Shown here: positions 16,333 to 24,192 of the stretch, piece after piece
Position numbering within the stretch: the stretch's first letter is position 1
Layout: the number at the start of each line of letters is the position of its first letter
Source: an uncultured Porphyromonas sp.
GTDB lineage: Bacteria > Bacteroidota > Bacteroidia > Bacteroidales > Porphyromonadaceae
Reading direction: 5' to 3'
DNA length: 36,344 nt
NCBI RefSeq assembly: GCF_915070105.1
Contig: NZ_CAJZFJ010000015.1
Span: 1-36,344 of the forward strand
Translations under genes and position numbers: made by a program
Notes under the pieces: generated by a model
Seen by the model: only the letters and a program-made list of their open reading frames with translations
The model's database searches: none
What the model was told of the DNA's origin: nothing

Positions 16333-17637
16333 TTAATGGATGCGCCCGTAGAGGTCAAATGTATCTGCAGAAAGTATCTCCACGGGATAGAAGTTACCGA
16401 CCACTAGATCGGGGTGCTCATTACGGGCGATGAGCACCTCTCCGTCTACCTCGGGAGAGTCGTATTCTGTACGGCCGACGAAGTACTCCTCCTCGGCACG
16501 ATCTATTAGTGTGCGTAGGGTCTTTCCGACCTTGGCGGTATTGAGTTCCCCTGCGATCTGCTCCTGCGTCTGCATGAGACGATCCATGCGGTCTTGCTTG
16601 ACAGCTAGGGGGATGTGGTCTTCATATTCTTCGTAGGCATAGGTGCCACTCTCATGAGAGTAGACGAAGGCCCCCATGCGCTCAAAGCGTATATCCTGGA
16701 CAAACTGTATGAGCTCATCGAAGTCCTCTTCTGCCTCCTGAGGGTGCCCCGTCATTAGGGTCGTCCTAAGGTGGATACCGGGGACACTCTGACGGATGTC
16801 GTGCAGGAGCTCATAGGTCTCTGCCTTGGTCACTCGGCGACGCATAGCTCGTAGCATGCGGTCACTGATATGTTGTAGGGCTATGTCGAGATAGTTGCAG
16901 ATGTTATCTCGCTCCCTCATCACCCTAAGGATCTCTCTAGGGAAATCCGCAGGATAGGCATAGTGCAGACGTAGCCACTCGAGCCCCCGCACGTCCGATA
17001 GACGCTCTAGGAGCTCTGCTAGGCTGTTGCGCCGATAGATGTCTAGCCCGTAGAAGGTCAGGTCCTGGGCGATGAGCTGTATCTCCTTCACCCCAGATGC
17101 TACGAGAGCCTCAGCCTCGGCTACGAGTTCGCCCATGGGGCGGGACTTGTGCTTACCCGTGATGATGGGTATAGCACAGTAGGAGCAGCTGCGGTTGCAG
17201 CCCTCCGAGATCTTCATGTAGGCATAGTGGGCAGGTGTCGTAATGCTCCTATTGCCACCCAGCGGGTCATGATGGTAGGCTTTGCCTAGGTCAGTGAGGA
17301 GGTTTTTCCAGTTAAACTTCCCATAGTATCCGTCTACCTCGGGGATCTCTTTCTTCAGTTCGTCCATGAAACGTTCCGTTAGACAGCCCATGACATAGAC
17401 CTGCCCAATGCGACCGGACTTCTTGGCCTCGACCATCTGGAGTATCATGTTTATCGATTCCTCCTGTGCATCGCCAATGAAGCCACAGGTGTTTAGGACA
17501 ACGATCTCACCATTGACCGCAGAGGAGTTATGACTTACTCTGTAGCCATTGGCTAGGAACTGGCGTATGAGCTGCTCTGAGTCTACTAGGTTCTTGGAGC
17601 AGCCGAGCGTGATGACGTCTACTTGATTCTTTCTCAT
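16333..17637 (-). CDS. rimO: Ribosomal protein S12 methylthiotransferase RimO
   Basis: A 434-residue radical SAM methylthiotransferase that adds a methylthio group to the conserved aspartate of ribosomal protein S12. The N-terminal UPF0004 domain has the three cluster cysteines Cys13, Cys51 and Cys85; the radical SAM domain has CNRSCSYC (Cys147, Cys151, Cys154); the C-terminal TRAM domain covers about 370-434. The opening LGCSKNLVDSE and the SEGCNRSCSYCAIP motif distinguish RimO from MiaB. The ATG overlaps the ftsY stop by 4 nt, the usual ftsY-rimO pairing in this phylum. The length is normal. Confidence 0.96.
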   Translation of the reverse strand: MRKNQVDVITLGCSKNLVDSEQLIRQFLANGYRVSHNSSAVNGEIVVLNTCGFIGDAQEESINMILQMVEAKKSGRIGQVYVMGCLTERFMDELKKEIPEVDGYYGKFNWKNLLTDLGKAYHHDPLGGNRSITTPAHYAYMKISEGCNRSCSYCAIPIITGKHKSRPMGELVAEAEALVASGVKEIQLIAQDLTFYGLDIYRRNSLAELLERLSDVRGLEWLRLHYAYPADFPREILRVMRERDNICNYLDIALQHISDRMLRAMRRRVTKAETYELLHDIRQSVPGIHLRTTLMTGHPQEAEEDFDELIQFVQDIRFERMGAFVYSHESGTYAYEEYEDHIPLAVKQDRMDRLMQTQEQIAGELNTAKVGKTLRTLIDRAEEEYFVGRTEYDSPEVDGEVLIARNEHPDLVVGNFYPVEILSADTFDLYGRIH

Positions 17638-18590
17638 TCTCCGAATAGGGAGTCCACAAATTCTTTCTTACGGAAGAGCTGAAGGTCTTCGATACCTTCA
17701 CCTAATCCTATGTACTTGACAGGGATCTTAAACTGATCCGATATACCGATGACGACACCGCCCTTAGCAGTGCCATCGAGCTTGGTGATGGCTAGCGCAT
17801 TGACCTCCGTGGCTGCTGTAAACTGCTTGGCCTGCTCGAAGGCATTCTGCCCCGTGCTCCCGTCTAATACCAGCAGGACTTCCTGTGGTGCCTCAGGGAC
17901 GACCTTCTGCATGACACGGCGGATCTTCGATAGCTCATTCATCAGACCTACCTTGTTATGTAGGCGGCCGGCAGTGTCGATGATGACGACATCGGAGCCC
18001 GCCTTCACTGCTGCACTTAGCGTGTCAAAGGCGACAGAGGCTGGATCGGCAGACATGTGCTGCTTGATGATAGGCACACCGACACGTCCTGCCCAGATGT
18101 CCAGCTGCTCGATCGCCGCTGCTCGGAAGGTGTCTCCCGCACCAAGCATCACCCGGTAGCCGTTCTTCTTAAACTGATAGGCTAGTTTACCTATGGTGGT
18201 CGTTTTGCCTACACCATTGACCCCGACGACCATAATGACGTAGGGGCGTCGTTCCGAGGGCGGCAGGGCAAATTCCTCGCCATCCTTGGCACCGTTCTCG
18301 GTGAGGAGTGCGGCGATCTCGCTCCGCAGGATGCCCGTAAGCTCCGAGGTAGAGACGTACTTGTCTCTAGCGACACGCTCCTGGATGCGGCGGATGATCT
18401 TCAGTGTAGTCTCTACGCCTACGTCGCTGGTGACTAGTACGTCCTCCAGCTCATCGAGTACGTCGTCATCGATCGTAGTACGCCCTGCTACAGCACGTGC
18501 AATACGCGAGAAGACCGTCTCCTTGGTCTTAGAGAGGCCCTCGTCGAGGTCCTCCTTTTTCTTCTTTGAGAATAGTCCGAATAGTCCCAT
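17634..18590 (-). CDS. ftsY: Signal recognition particle receptor FtsY
   Basis: A 318-residue SRP receptor GTPase that docks ribosome-SRP complexes at the inner membrane. The start is the ATG at 18590 (MGLFGLFSKKKK, an amphipathic membrane-contact segment); the frame is open 28 codons further upstream, but those codons run into the 23-bp repeat array and look non-native. The N domain spans about 20-105; the G domain has GVNGVGKT (123-130), DTAGR (205-209) and TKLDG (269-273), and the C-terminus ends GEGIEDLQLFRKKEFVDSLF. The acidic A domain of Escherichia coli FtsY is absent, as is usual in Bacteroidota. Confidence 0.96.
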   Translation of the reverse strand: MGLFGLFSKKKKEDLDEGLSKTKETVFSRIARAVAGRTTIDDDVLDELEDVLVTSDVGVETTLKIIRRIQERVARDKYVSTSELTGILRSEIAALLTENGAKDGEEFALPPSERRPYVIMVVGVNGVGKTTTIGKLAYQFKKNGYRVMLGAGDTFRAAAIEQLDIWAGRVGVPIIKQHMSADPASVAFDTLSAAVKAGSDVVIIDTAGRLHNKVGLMNELSKIRRVMQKVVPEAPQEVLLVLDGSTGQNAFEQAKQFTAATEVNALAITKLDGTAKGGVVIGISDQFKIPVKYIGLGEGIEDLQLFRKKEFVDSLFGE

Positions 18591-18614
18591 AATCCTTGCT
18601 TGATAGACGTGAGT

Positions 18615-18752
18615 AAGGGTGCTTTCACACCTCTGTGGGGGTAGCGAGCCTACCTGCTCGGAGGTAGTGGGCATACCTCACAGCAGGTATCGGGGATACC
18701 TCCTGTGGGGTAGCGAGGGTACCTCTACGAGGGGTGTGGGCAGGCTGCTTCA
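18615..18752. repeat. Semi-palindromic 23-bp tandem repeats between nrdA and ftsY
   Basis: Units begin at 18615 (weak), 18638, 18661, 18684, 18707 and 18730 (weak), each 23 bp. Four good copies fit GAGGTANCGGGGNTACCTC plus four variable bases, for example CAGGTATCGGGGATACCTC at 18684 and GAGGTAGTGGGCATACCTC at 18661. Each unit can pair GGTA with TACC to form a small hairpin. The array fills nearly all of the 172-bp gap and would be transcribed if nrdA and ftsY are co-transcribed. Confidence 0.88.
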
Positions 18753-18762
18753 TAGGGTCGCT

Positions 18763-20445
18763 CTAGGCCTCGCAGCTGGTGCAGGTGACGAGGTTGGTGA
18801 TCATGTCCTTAGAGACGCTGTTACTTCGCTGGTAATACAGCCCCTTGATACCGAGCTTCCATGCCTCGATGATTAGGCGGTTCACCTCCTTGATGGGCAT
18901 CTCTGGTGGGATGTTGAGATTGAGGCTCTGTGACTGGTCGATGAATTTCTGTCGAATGGAGGCCTGTACGATGATGTCCTTTTGGGATATCTCGCGGAAG
19001 GTCTTGAAGACCTCCTTCTCCTCCGGTGTGAGGAAGTCCAGATGCTGTACCGAGCCTGCGTTCATCATGATCTCACGCCAGACCTCATACGTATCCTTAC
19101 CCTTCGACTCTAGGAGTTGACGGAGATAGATATTTTTGCGGATGAAGTTGCCCTTAGCCAGACCGACCTTATAGTAGTTACTTGAGTAGGGTTCTATACC
19201 AGGACTGACCTGACCAAGTATGGAGGACGAGGAGGTGGTAGGAGCGATCGCCAGACGAGTGGTGTTGCGGTACTTGACCCCAGGATAGCCTCCTTCTTCG
19301 AAGATGGGGGCAGGGCCAAGGAGCTCGGCTAGACGGCGACTCTCCTCCGTAGTCTTCTCCTGTATCGAGCGGAAGATCTCGGTGGTCAGTGCGTTGGCTC
19401 TTAGGGAGCCGAAGGGGATCATCTTGCTCTGTAGGTAGGAGTGCCATCCGAGGACACCGATACCGATGGCACGGTGGCGCTTGGCGAAGTTTGCTGCGTA
19501 CTTCAGAAACTTCTTTCCATCAGTCTTAGCGATATACTCCGAGAGGATCCCGTCGAGGAACATCACCGCTAGCTCGGGGAGGTTGCTATCCTTCCATTCG
19601 TCATAGAGGGCGAGGTTCAGCGAGCAGAGACAGCAGATAAAGGTCTCCTTGTCTGCGTCGGGGAGTGCGATCTCGCTACAGAGGTTACTGTGGGTAATGT
19701 TACAGCCTAGATACTGATAGATTTCGGGCTTGTTGATGTTGTTCGTGTCACTGAACCAGATGTAGGGTAGCCCCTTCTGCACACGAGACTCCAGCACACG
19801 AGCCCAGATACGTCTCTTCTCAGCATCCCCCTCGATCATCTCTACCATCCAGTAGTCGGGTACACAGACAGCGTAGAAGATGTTCTGTAGGTCACTGCCT
19901 ATATCCTTAATGCGAAGGAACTCCTCAATATCGGGGTGGTCAATGTCTAGGTAGGCGGCAAAAGATCCCCTACGTGAGCCCTGTGTCACTACGGTCATTA
20001 CCGTGTCAAAGAGCTTCATGAAAGACACAGCACCTGAGGACTTCCCATTATTGGTAATGGAAGCACCTCTCCCTCGAAGGTTGCCGAAGTATGCGGAGGT
20101 ACCTGCGCCGAGCTTGGTGTGCATCATCACCTCACCTAGCTTGGTCGTGATGTCGGAGATACTATCGCCGATGTAGCAGCCTTGGCAGGAGATCGGCAGA
20201 CCACGTGACGTGCCTGCGTTCGTCCAGATAGGAGAGGAGAGGGATAGCCATCCCTTGTAGATAGCATCCTTGAATGCCTCCTTGACCTCCTCTGTACCTA
20301 CCTGCTCACCTAGGTGATGACATACGGAGGAGGTTATCCGATCGATAGCGTCATGGATGGTCTCACCATTAAGTAGATACCCACGGTCGAGGACGGCTTT
20401 AGACTCCTCGTTGTACCACCAGGGCTCTTGTCTAGAATAGGTCAT
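18763..20445 (-). CDS. nrdA: Ribonucleoside-diphosphate reductase, large (alpha) subunit, class I
   Basis: A 560-residue catalytic subunit that reduces ribonucleotides to deoxyribonucleotides. Visible residues are the substrate-reducing cysteines in PISCQGC (Cys87) and CSLNLA (Cys274), the active-site triad in NLCSEI (Asn254, Cys256, Glu258), the APTTSSSSILGQ phosphate-binding loop, the tyrosine pair in LYYQRS, and the C-terminal thioredoxin-accepting CTSC (555-558). The protein starts where others continue after an ATP-cone, so the N-terminal regulatory cone is missing and it is about 200 residues shorter than E. coli NrdA. It overlaps nrdB by 14 nt. Confidence 0.95.
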   Translation of the reverse strand: MTYSRQEPWWYNEESKAVLDRGYLLNGETIHDAIDRITSSVCHHLGEQVGTEEVKEAFKDAIYKGWLSLSSPIWTNAGTSRGLPISCQGCYIGDSISDITTKLGEVMMHTKLGAGTSAYFGNLRGRGASITNNGKSSGAVSFMKLFDTVMTVVTQGSRRGSFAAYLDIDHPDIEEFLRIKDIGSDLQNIFYAVCVPDYWMVEMIEGDAEKRRIWARVLESRVQKGLPYIWFSDTNNINKPEIYQYLGCNITHSNLCSEIALPDADKETFICCLCSLNLALYDEWKDSNLPELAVMFLDGILSEYIAKTDGKKFLKYAANFAKRHRAIGIGVLGWHSYLQSKMIPFGSLRANALTTEIFRSIQEKTTEESRRLAELLGPAPIFEEGGYPGVKYRNTTRLAIAPTTSSSSILGQVSPGIEPYSSNYYKVGLAKGNFIRKNIYLRQLLESKGKDTYEVWREIMMNAGSVQHLDFLTPEEKEVFKTFREISQKDIIVQASIRQKFIDQSQSLNLNIPPEMPIKEVNRLIIEAWKLGIKGLYYQRSNSVSKDMITNLVTCTSCEA

Positions 20446-21382
20446 TGGCTGTAATGGGTTTGTCGTGCTTAGTGTAGGCAGTTGGGCGTTTAGCGAAGAA
20501 GTCGTCTAAGTCGTTAGCATAGACATATTCATCGAACCACTGCATGGGAAGATACGCCTCTGTCGGTATGTTATATACCTTGGGATAGCCCATCTGGGTA
20601 AGAGCGTTATCTACACGATGCTTCATGAAGGCAAGCATGTCAGCCTGCGAGTAAAACTCCAGTTCACCTGGCTCGTAGATCCATGCTAGGAGCTCCTCTT
20701 CATAGGCTAGGTAGTGCCTGACCATCCTCTCCACCTCTTGGTTGGGAAGTCGTCGGTCAGGATACTCCTGGAAGATCTGATTGATGATATAGACACCTGC
20801 ATCGGCGTGGCACTGCTCATCCACGCTACTCCATGAGACCATGTTGGCGGTATTCTTGAGGATCCCACGGAAGTGGGAGAAGGCCACCATGTTGGCAAAC
20901 TGCGAGAAGAGCGAGGAGTTCTCTATGACGATAGTGAAGAAGAAGAGCTTATGGATGAAGTCCTGCTCTCCCCCTAGATGTTCATCTGTGAGATCGAGCT
21001 TACGTCGGAAGACGGGGATCTCTAGGAGCTTCTTAAATTCCCCTTCTAACCCTACCACCTCCAGCAGGCGAGCATAGGCAGAGGAGTGTCGGCACTCCGA
21101 CTCACTGAATGTCGCTCCTAGGTCATTGAACTCGGGCTTGGGTAGAAACTCGTAGAGCTTGCCCCAGAAGGTCTTTACCGTCACCTCTACCTGAGCGATA
21201 GCCAGCAGACTGCGCTTGATGACCTCCCGCTCACTATCACTAAGGAGCGTCTTGAAGTCCTGGATGTCGTCACTGAAGTCTACCTCGGAGTGCACCCAGA
21301 AGGTACGGTTCATGTTGTCTATGAACCGCTGTACCTCGGGATACTCAAAGGGCTTGTACTCCGTACGTTTGTCGAAGATCAT
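20432..21382 (-). CDS. nrdB: Ribonucleoside-diphosphate reductase, small (beta) subunit
   Basis: A 316-residue ferritin-like subunit that houses the radical cofactor. The metal ligands are recognisable: Glu66 (in AIAQVEVTVKTFWG), Glu96 and His99 (ECRHSSAY), Glu154 (IENSS), and Glu189 and His192 (DEQCH). The radical tyrosine position is Tyr103, seven residues after Glu96 as in E. coli, so it is a tyrosyl-type rather than a Phe-type (class Ic) protein. There is no N-terminal ATP-cone, unlike some Bacteroidota NrdB proteins. It sits 37 bp downstream of nspC and overlaps nrdA, so the three genes probably form one transcript. Confidence 0.95.
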   Translation of the reverse strand: MIFDKRTEYKPFEYPEVQRFIDNMNRTFWVHSEVDFSDDIQDFKTLLSDSEREVIKRSLLAIAQVEVTVKTFWGKLYEFLPKPEFNDLGATFSESECRHSSAYARLLEVVGLEGEFKKLLEIPVFRRKLDLTDEHLGGEQDFIHKLFFFTIVIENSSLFSQFANMVAFSHFRGILKNTANMVSWSSVDEQCHADAGVYIINQIFQEYPDRRLPNQEVERMVRHYLAYEEELLAWIYEPGELEFYSQADMLAFMKHRVDNALTQMGYPKVYNIPTEAYLPMQWFDEYVYANDLDDFFAKRPTAYTKHDKPITANDLF

Positions 21383-21419
21383 GTTGTCTCGTTACTTGTA
21401 TTTGGTTAATAGTCTCACT

Positions 21420-22565
21420 TTAGTCCATGCGCTCCCGATAGTCCTCGTAGGTATACGTGCGCAGTGTCTCGATGGTACCATCGGTGCGCAGGAGGGCGAT
21501 ACGGGGGTGCGTGATGCCATTGAACATCGTTGTCTTGACGGTCGTATAGTGGAGCATATCCTCGAAGATGATCTCCTGCCCGACCTCTAGTGGCTCATCA
21601 AACTCCCAGTAGCCTACGAAGTCACCACTCAGACAGCTACACCCGCCGATGCGGTAGCTGTATGCCTCGGGGCGGTGCTCACTTGTGCTCCTAGCCCCTC
21701 GGATAGCAGGCTGGTAAGGCATCTCCAGGCAGTCGGGCATGTGGCAGGTGAAGGATACGTCTACGATAGCCGTACGTATCCCGTGATGCTCCACGATGTC
21801 TACGATGCTACTGGTGAGGAAGCCTGCCTGCCAAGCGAAGGCACTTCCTGGCTCTAGTATCAGGTGCAGATGCGGGTGACGCTCTCTGAAGGCACGCAGG
21901 ACAGCGATCAGATGCTCTACGTCATAGCCCTGACGAGTCATCAGGTGTCCCCCACCCATGTTGAGCCACTTGATCTGAGGGAGGATGTGGGCAAAGTTGC
22001 GCTCGATGATCCCGAGTGTCTGCTCTAGGTCTTCGGCTGACCCCTCACAGAGGGAGTGGAAGTGCAGCCCCTCGATCCCCTCGGGTAGTGTGGTCAGCTC
22101 ACTAGCGGGGACTCCAAAGCGTGAGCCGGGGGCACAGGGGTTATATAGATCCGTCTCTACGGCTGAGTATTCGGGGTTAATCCGTAGCCCGAAGGACGTA
22201 CTCCCATCGCGAGGCATCAAGGGACGCATACGTTCGATCTGCGAGAGGGAGTTGAAGGTGATGTGGGAGCTGTAGCGCAGCAGTGCAGGGAACTCCTCCT
22301 CCGTGTAGGCGGGGGAGAAGGTGTGGGCTCGTGCCCCCATCTCCTCATAGGCTAGCTGTGCTTCCCATATTGAGCTGGCAGTACTCGTGGGTACATACTC
22401 TCGGATGATCGGGAAGGTACGCCACAGGGCATACGCCTTGAAGGCAAGAATAATCTCTACCCCAGCCCGCTCCGCTACATTGCGAATGAGTGCTAGGTTG
22501 TCCCGCAGACGCTTTTCCTCTAGTATATATGCGGGGGAGGGATACCCCGATCTCGTTGTTGCCAA
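21420..22565 (-). CDS. nspC: Carboxynorspermidine/carboxyspermidine decarboxylase
   Basis: A 381-residue PLP-dependent fold III decarboxylase of the alanine racemase/ornithine decarboxylase family, catalysing the last step of (nor)spermidine synthesis from carboxy(nor)spermidine. Evidence: N-terminal YPSPAYILEE, the PLP lysine Lys43 in ILAFKAYALW, GLHFHSLCEG (the family's HxHxLCE-like loop), NMGGGHLMT, LEPGSAF, and CHMPDCLEMPYQP near the C-terminus. The start is a TTG: an in-frame TGA lies two codons upstream and no ATG occurs before the essential N-terminal motif. A -7 box lies about 36 bp upstream. Confidence 0.93.
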   Translation of the reverse strand: MATTRSGYPSPAYILEEKRLRDNLALIRNVAERAGVEIILAFKAYALWRTFPIIREYVPTSTASSIWEAQLAYEEMGARAHTFSPAYTEEEFPALLRYSSHITFNSLSQIERMRPLMPRDGSTSFGLRINPEYSAVETDLYNPCAPGSRFGVPASELTTLPEGIEGLHFHSLCEGSAEDLEQTLGIIERNFAHILPQIKWLNMGGGHLMTRQGYDVEHLIAVLRAFRERHPHLHLILEPGSAFAWQAGFLTSSIVDIVEHHGIRTAIVDVSFTCHMPDCLEMPYQPAIRGARSTSEHRPEAYSYRIGGCSCLSGDFVGYWEFDEPLEVGQEIIFEDMLHYTTVKTTMFNGITHPRIALLRTDGTIETLRTYTYEDYRERMD

Positions 22566-22600
22566 AGCTCAGTATATATAGTTTGTCCCAATTAAAGGTA

Positions 22601-22608
22601 CAAAGATA
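22601..22608 (-). promoter_or_regulatory. Bacteroidota -7 box (TATCTTTG) for nspC-nrdB-nrdA
   Basis: The minus strand reads TATCTTTG, an exact TAnnTTTG match, about 36 bp before the nspC TTG start. A convincing -33 TTTG was not found at the right distance. The leader would be about 30 nt. Confidence 0.5.
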
Positions 22609-22739
22609 ATCAAACTATGCCTCCTTCCTCTCCCTGCACCCTCTCCTTCGGAGCCTCCTTTTCCTCTACACCTTCGTCTCCTCTCGGTGGGCAAAGGACA
22701 GAGGGAAGCTCCTAGATACGAGTCCTCAAGGTCTCCTAA

Positions 22740-22831
22740 GAGGTAGCCTCACTACCTCTCTTCAGGTTACGGGCATACCTTGTGTGAGGTTACGGGGCTA
22801 CTTCGTCAGGGGTTGTGGGGCAACCTTATTC
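22740..22831. repeat. Semi-palindromic 23-bp tandem repeats upstream of nspC
   Basis: Four contiguous units at 22740, 22763, 22786 and 22809, for example GAGGTAGCCTCACTACCTC, CAGGTTACGGGCATACCTT and GGGGTTGTGGGGCAACCTT. They match the consensus of the array between nrdA and ftsY and of the coding array. Confidence 0.85.
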
Positions 22832-22869
22832 GGGCAATTTAGAGTCAGCTCCCAAAGGATAGCCCAAGA

Positions 22870-23090
22870 GCCTTTGGGGATGAGCTAGACTTGTCGCCGA
22901 AGGGGAGCGAAAGAGCCATACAGGCAGGAGGCTAGTAATCTTTTCGGTAGGGAGCAAGGAGACAGCAGAGAAGGGGTAAGGCGACCTTTGGTGAGCGTGT
23001 AAGGAGGCCTTTGGATAGAGCGTAAGGAAGCCGTGGGGGATAAGAATGGGACAACTTTGGGCGAGAGACGAGACAACTTCGGGAAGGGAA
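22870..23090. repeat. Second 23-bp-periodic array of different sequence
   Basis: Units at 22976, 22999 and 23022 begin GTAAGGCGACC, GTAAGGAGGCC and GTAAGGAAGCC; those at 23045 and 23068 share GACAACTT. The CTTT(T/G)GG core can be followed at 23-bp (or 46-bp) steps back to about 22939 and, with one 1-nt slip, to 22871. It is about nine to ten degenerate units. Confidence 0.7.
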
Positions 23091-23141
23091 GGGGCGAGGG
23101 CGAAGTTCCCTTTCTCCCTCTAGCGTGGTAGTGGATGCGGG

Positions 23142-23192
23142 ACTAGAAAAGGAAAGCTCCTGCCCGAGCGTCATGGACGCTGGAGCAGGAGC
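23142..23192 (-). terminator. Intrinsic terminator of the uptake locus
   Basis: On the minus strand GCTCCTGC pairs with GCAGGAGC (8 bp), with an inner AGCGTC/GACGCT stem (6 bp) and a three-base internal mismatch, followed by the T-rich tract TTTCCTTTTCT. It lies about 45 bp after the stop of the last gene of the locus. Confidence 0.75.
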
Positions 23193-23235
23193 CGATGGAG
23201 AGGGAAAGATGCGTGTGGAGGAAGGGTAGTGAGGG

Positions 23236-24183
23236 CTAGCCCTTGCGGTAAGGCGAGACGATCTTGAAGCCTTGCCCTCGGAGCACGACTTGGCGATCCC
23301 TTACTTCCTCGACGTAGACTGTGTACTCACCTTCACGCTTGAGTGGGTGTCCCTGGTAGAGGGCTTCGGCGTCAAGCCAAGAGATCTGCACCTTGCGAGC
23401 TTCGCCGACTACGGGGCTGACGATCTCGGGGGAGAGCGTGAGGGCTCTGTTGATGCGAGCCCCAGGCGTCAAGCCACTTTTCGTACGCAGGACAGGTATG
23501 GTGCTCTCGCTAAAGCGGACATACTGCCCCTCACGCCGTGCTACAATTCGACAGGGAAAGAGCTGGCTGAGCTGACGGGAATTGGTCATGTAGACCCCTA
23601 GGCGGTCAGCCGTACCGACACAGCGTACTTTGACGAGGATTTCCTTAGTGGTCTTGCGGTCTTCGCTGGTGGCGATGAGCTTGATGTCCCCTTCATACTT
23701 GGCCTTGATCTTGACGAGACCCGAGGAGGCTTCCCATTGGATGTCTGCCGCCTTCTCTGGGTCTTCAATCTTGAGGGTGGCACGTGCACCTCCACCAGAG
23801 AGGCTGAGGGTCTGCACATTATCTCCAGGGTGTAGGGTCACGACGTCTTCGTTGGAAGCGAAGGGTGGGGGGACGACCTTCACCCGCACACGACGTACTT
23901 CATCGTGGGAGCGGATGGTGAGCGAAGTCTCGCCATAGAGTATCCCAGAGACCCGAAGGGTATCCCGGCTAATGCTGGAGGAGGCGATACGAGCATCCTC
24001 GATGGTGGCGGAGTACTTCCCATCGCCACCCTTGAGGAGGATCATCCGTGTCTCAGACTGGGTAACCTGTAGCTCCTTGGCATCCTCCTCGCCGAGACGT
24101 AGTGGGGTGACGGGGCGGTCACTCTCCTTGTGACAAGAGGCAAAGAAGAGGAGCAGGCTAAGTAGGGTTATAATCTTTTTCAT
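23236..24183 (-). CDS. Lipoprotein, last gene of the uptake locus, function unknown
   Basis: A 315-residue lipoprotein with signal peptide and lipobox FASC (acceptor Cys17) followed by charged HKES. The mature part looks like repeated small beta-sandwich (Ig-like, perhaps BIG-type) segments: about 35-105 (KYSATIEDARIASSSISRD..SGILYGETSLTIRS) and 115-190 (ATLKIEDPEKAADIQWEASSG), then an unassigned C-terminal domain. I do not recognise a named family. It starts 9 bp after the FnIII gene and is followed by a terminator, closing the operon. Confidence 0.8.
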   Translation of the reverse strand: MKKIITLLSLLLFFASCHKESDRPVTPLRLGEEDAKELQVTQSETRMILLKGGDGKYSATIEDARIASSSISRDTLRVSGILYGETSLTIRSHDEVRRVRVKVVPPPFASNEDVVTLHPGDNVQTLSLSGGGARATLKIEDPEKAADIQWEASSGLVKIKAKYEGDIKLIATSEDRKTTKEILVKVRCVGTADRLGVYMTNSRQLSQLFPCRIVARREGQYVRFSESTIPVLRTKSGLTPGARINRALTLSPEIVSPVVGEARKVQISWLDAEALYQGHPLKREGEYTVYVEEVRDRQVVLRGQGFKIVSPYRKG

Positions 24184-24192
24184 CTCAGGACT

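Larger units (their letters stand above)
22566..23235. other. 670-bp gap before nspC: promoter, two repeat arrays, terminator
   Basis: No gene is supported. The gap holds the nspC promoter box (22601-22608), the semi-palindromic 23-bp array (22740-22831), a second 23-bp-periodic array of different sequence (22870-23090) and the terminator of the uptake locus (23142-23192). Minus-strand open frames here cross the repeats in a frame that 23-bp units would shift every unit. Confidence 0.7.

Noticed and set aside
18591..18674. 28-residue N-terminal extension of FtsY
   Set aside because: It runs into the repeat array, and MGLFGLFSKKKK at 18590 is a normal FtsY start.
22740..23090. CRISPR array
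   Set aside because: Units of 23 bp are contiguous and degenerate, with no unique spacers between conserved repeats and no cas genes in the window.
22885..23174. Minus-strand open frames (63 and 80 codons)
   Set aside because: They lie over the 23-bp array, which changes frame each unit, and have no recognisable protein features.
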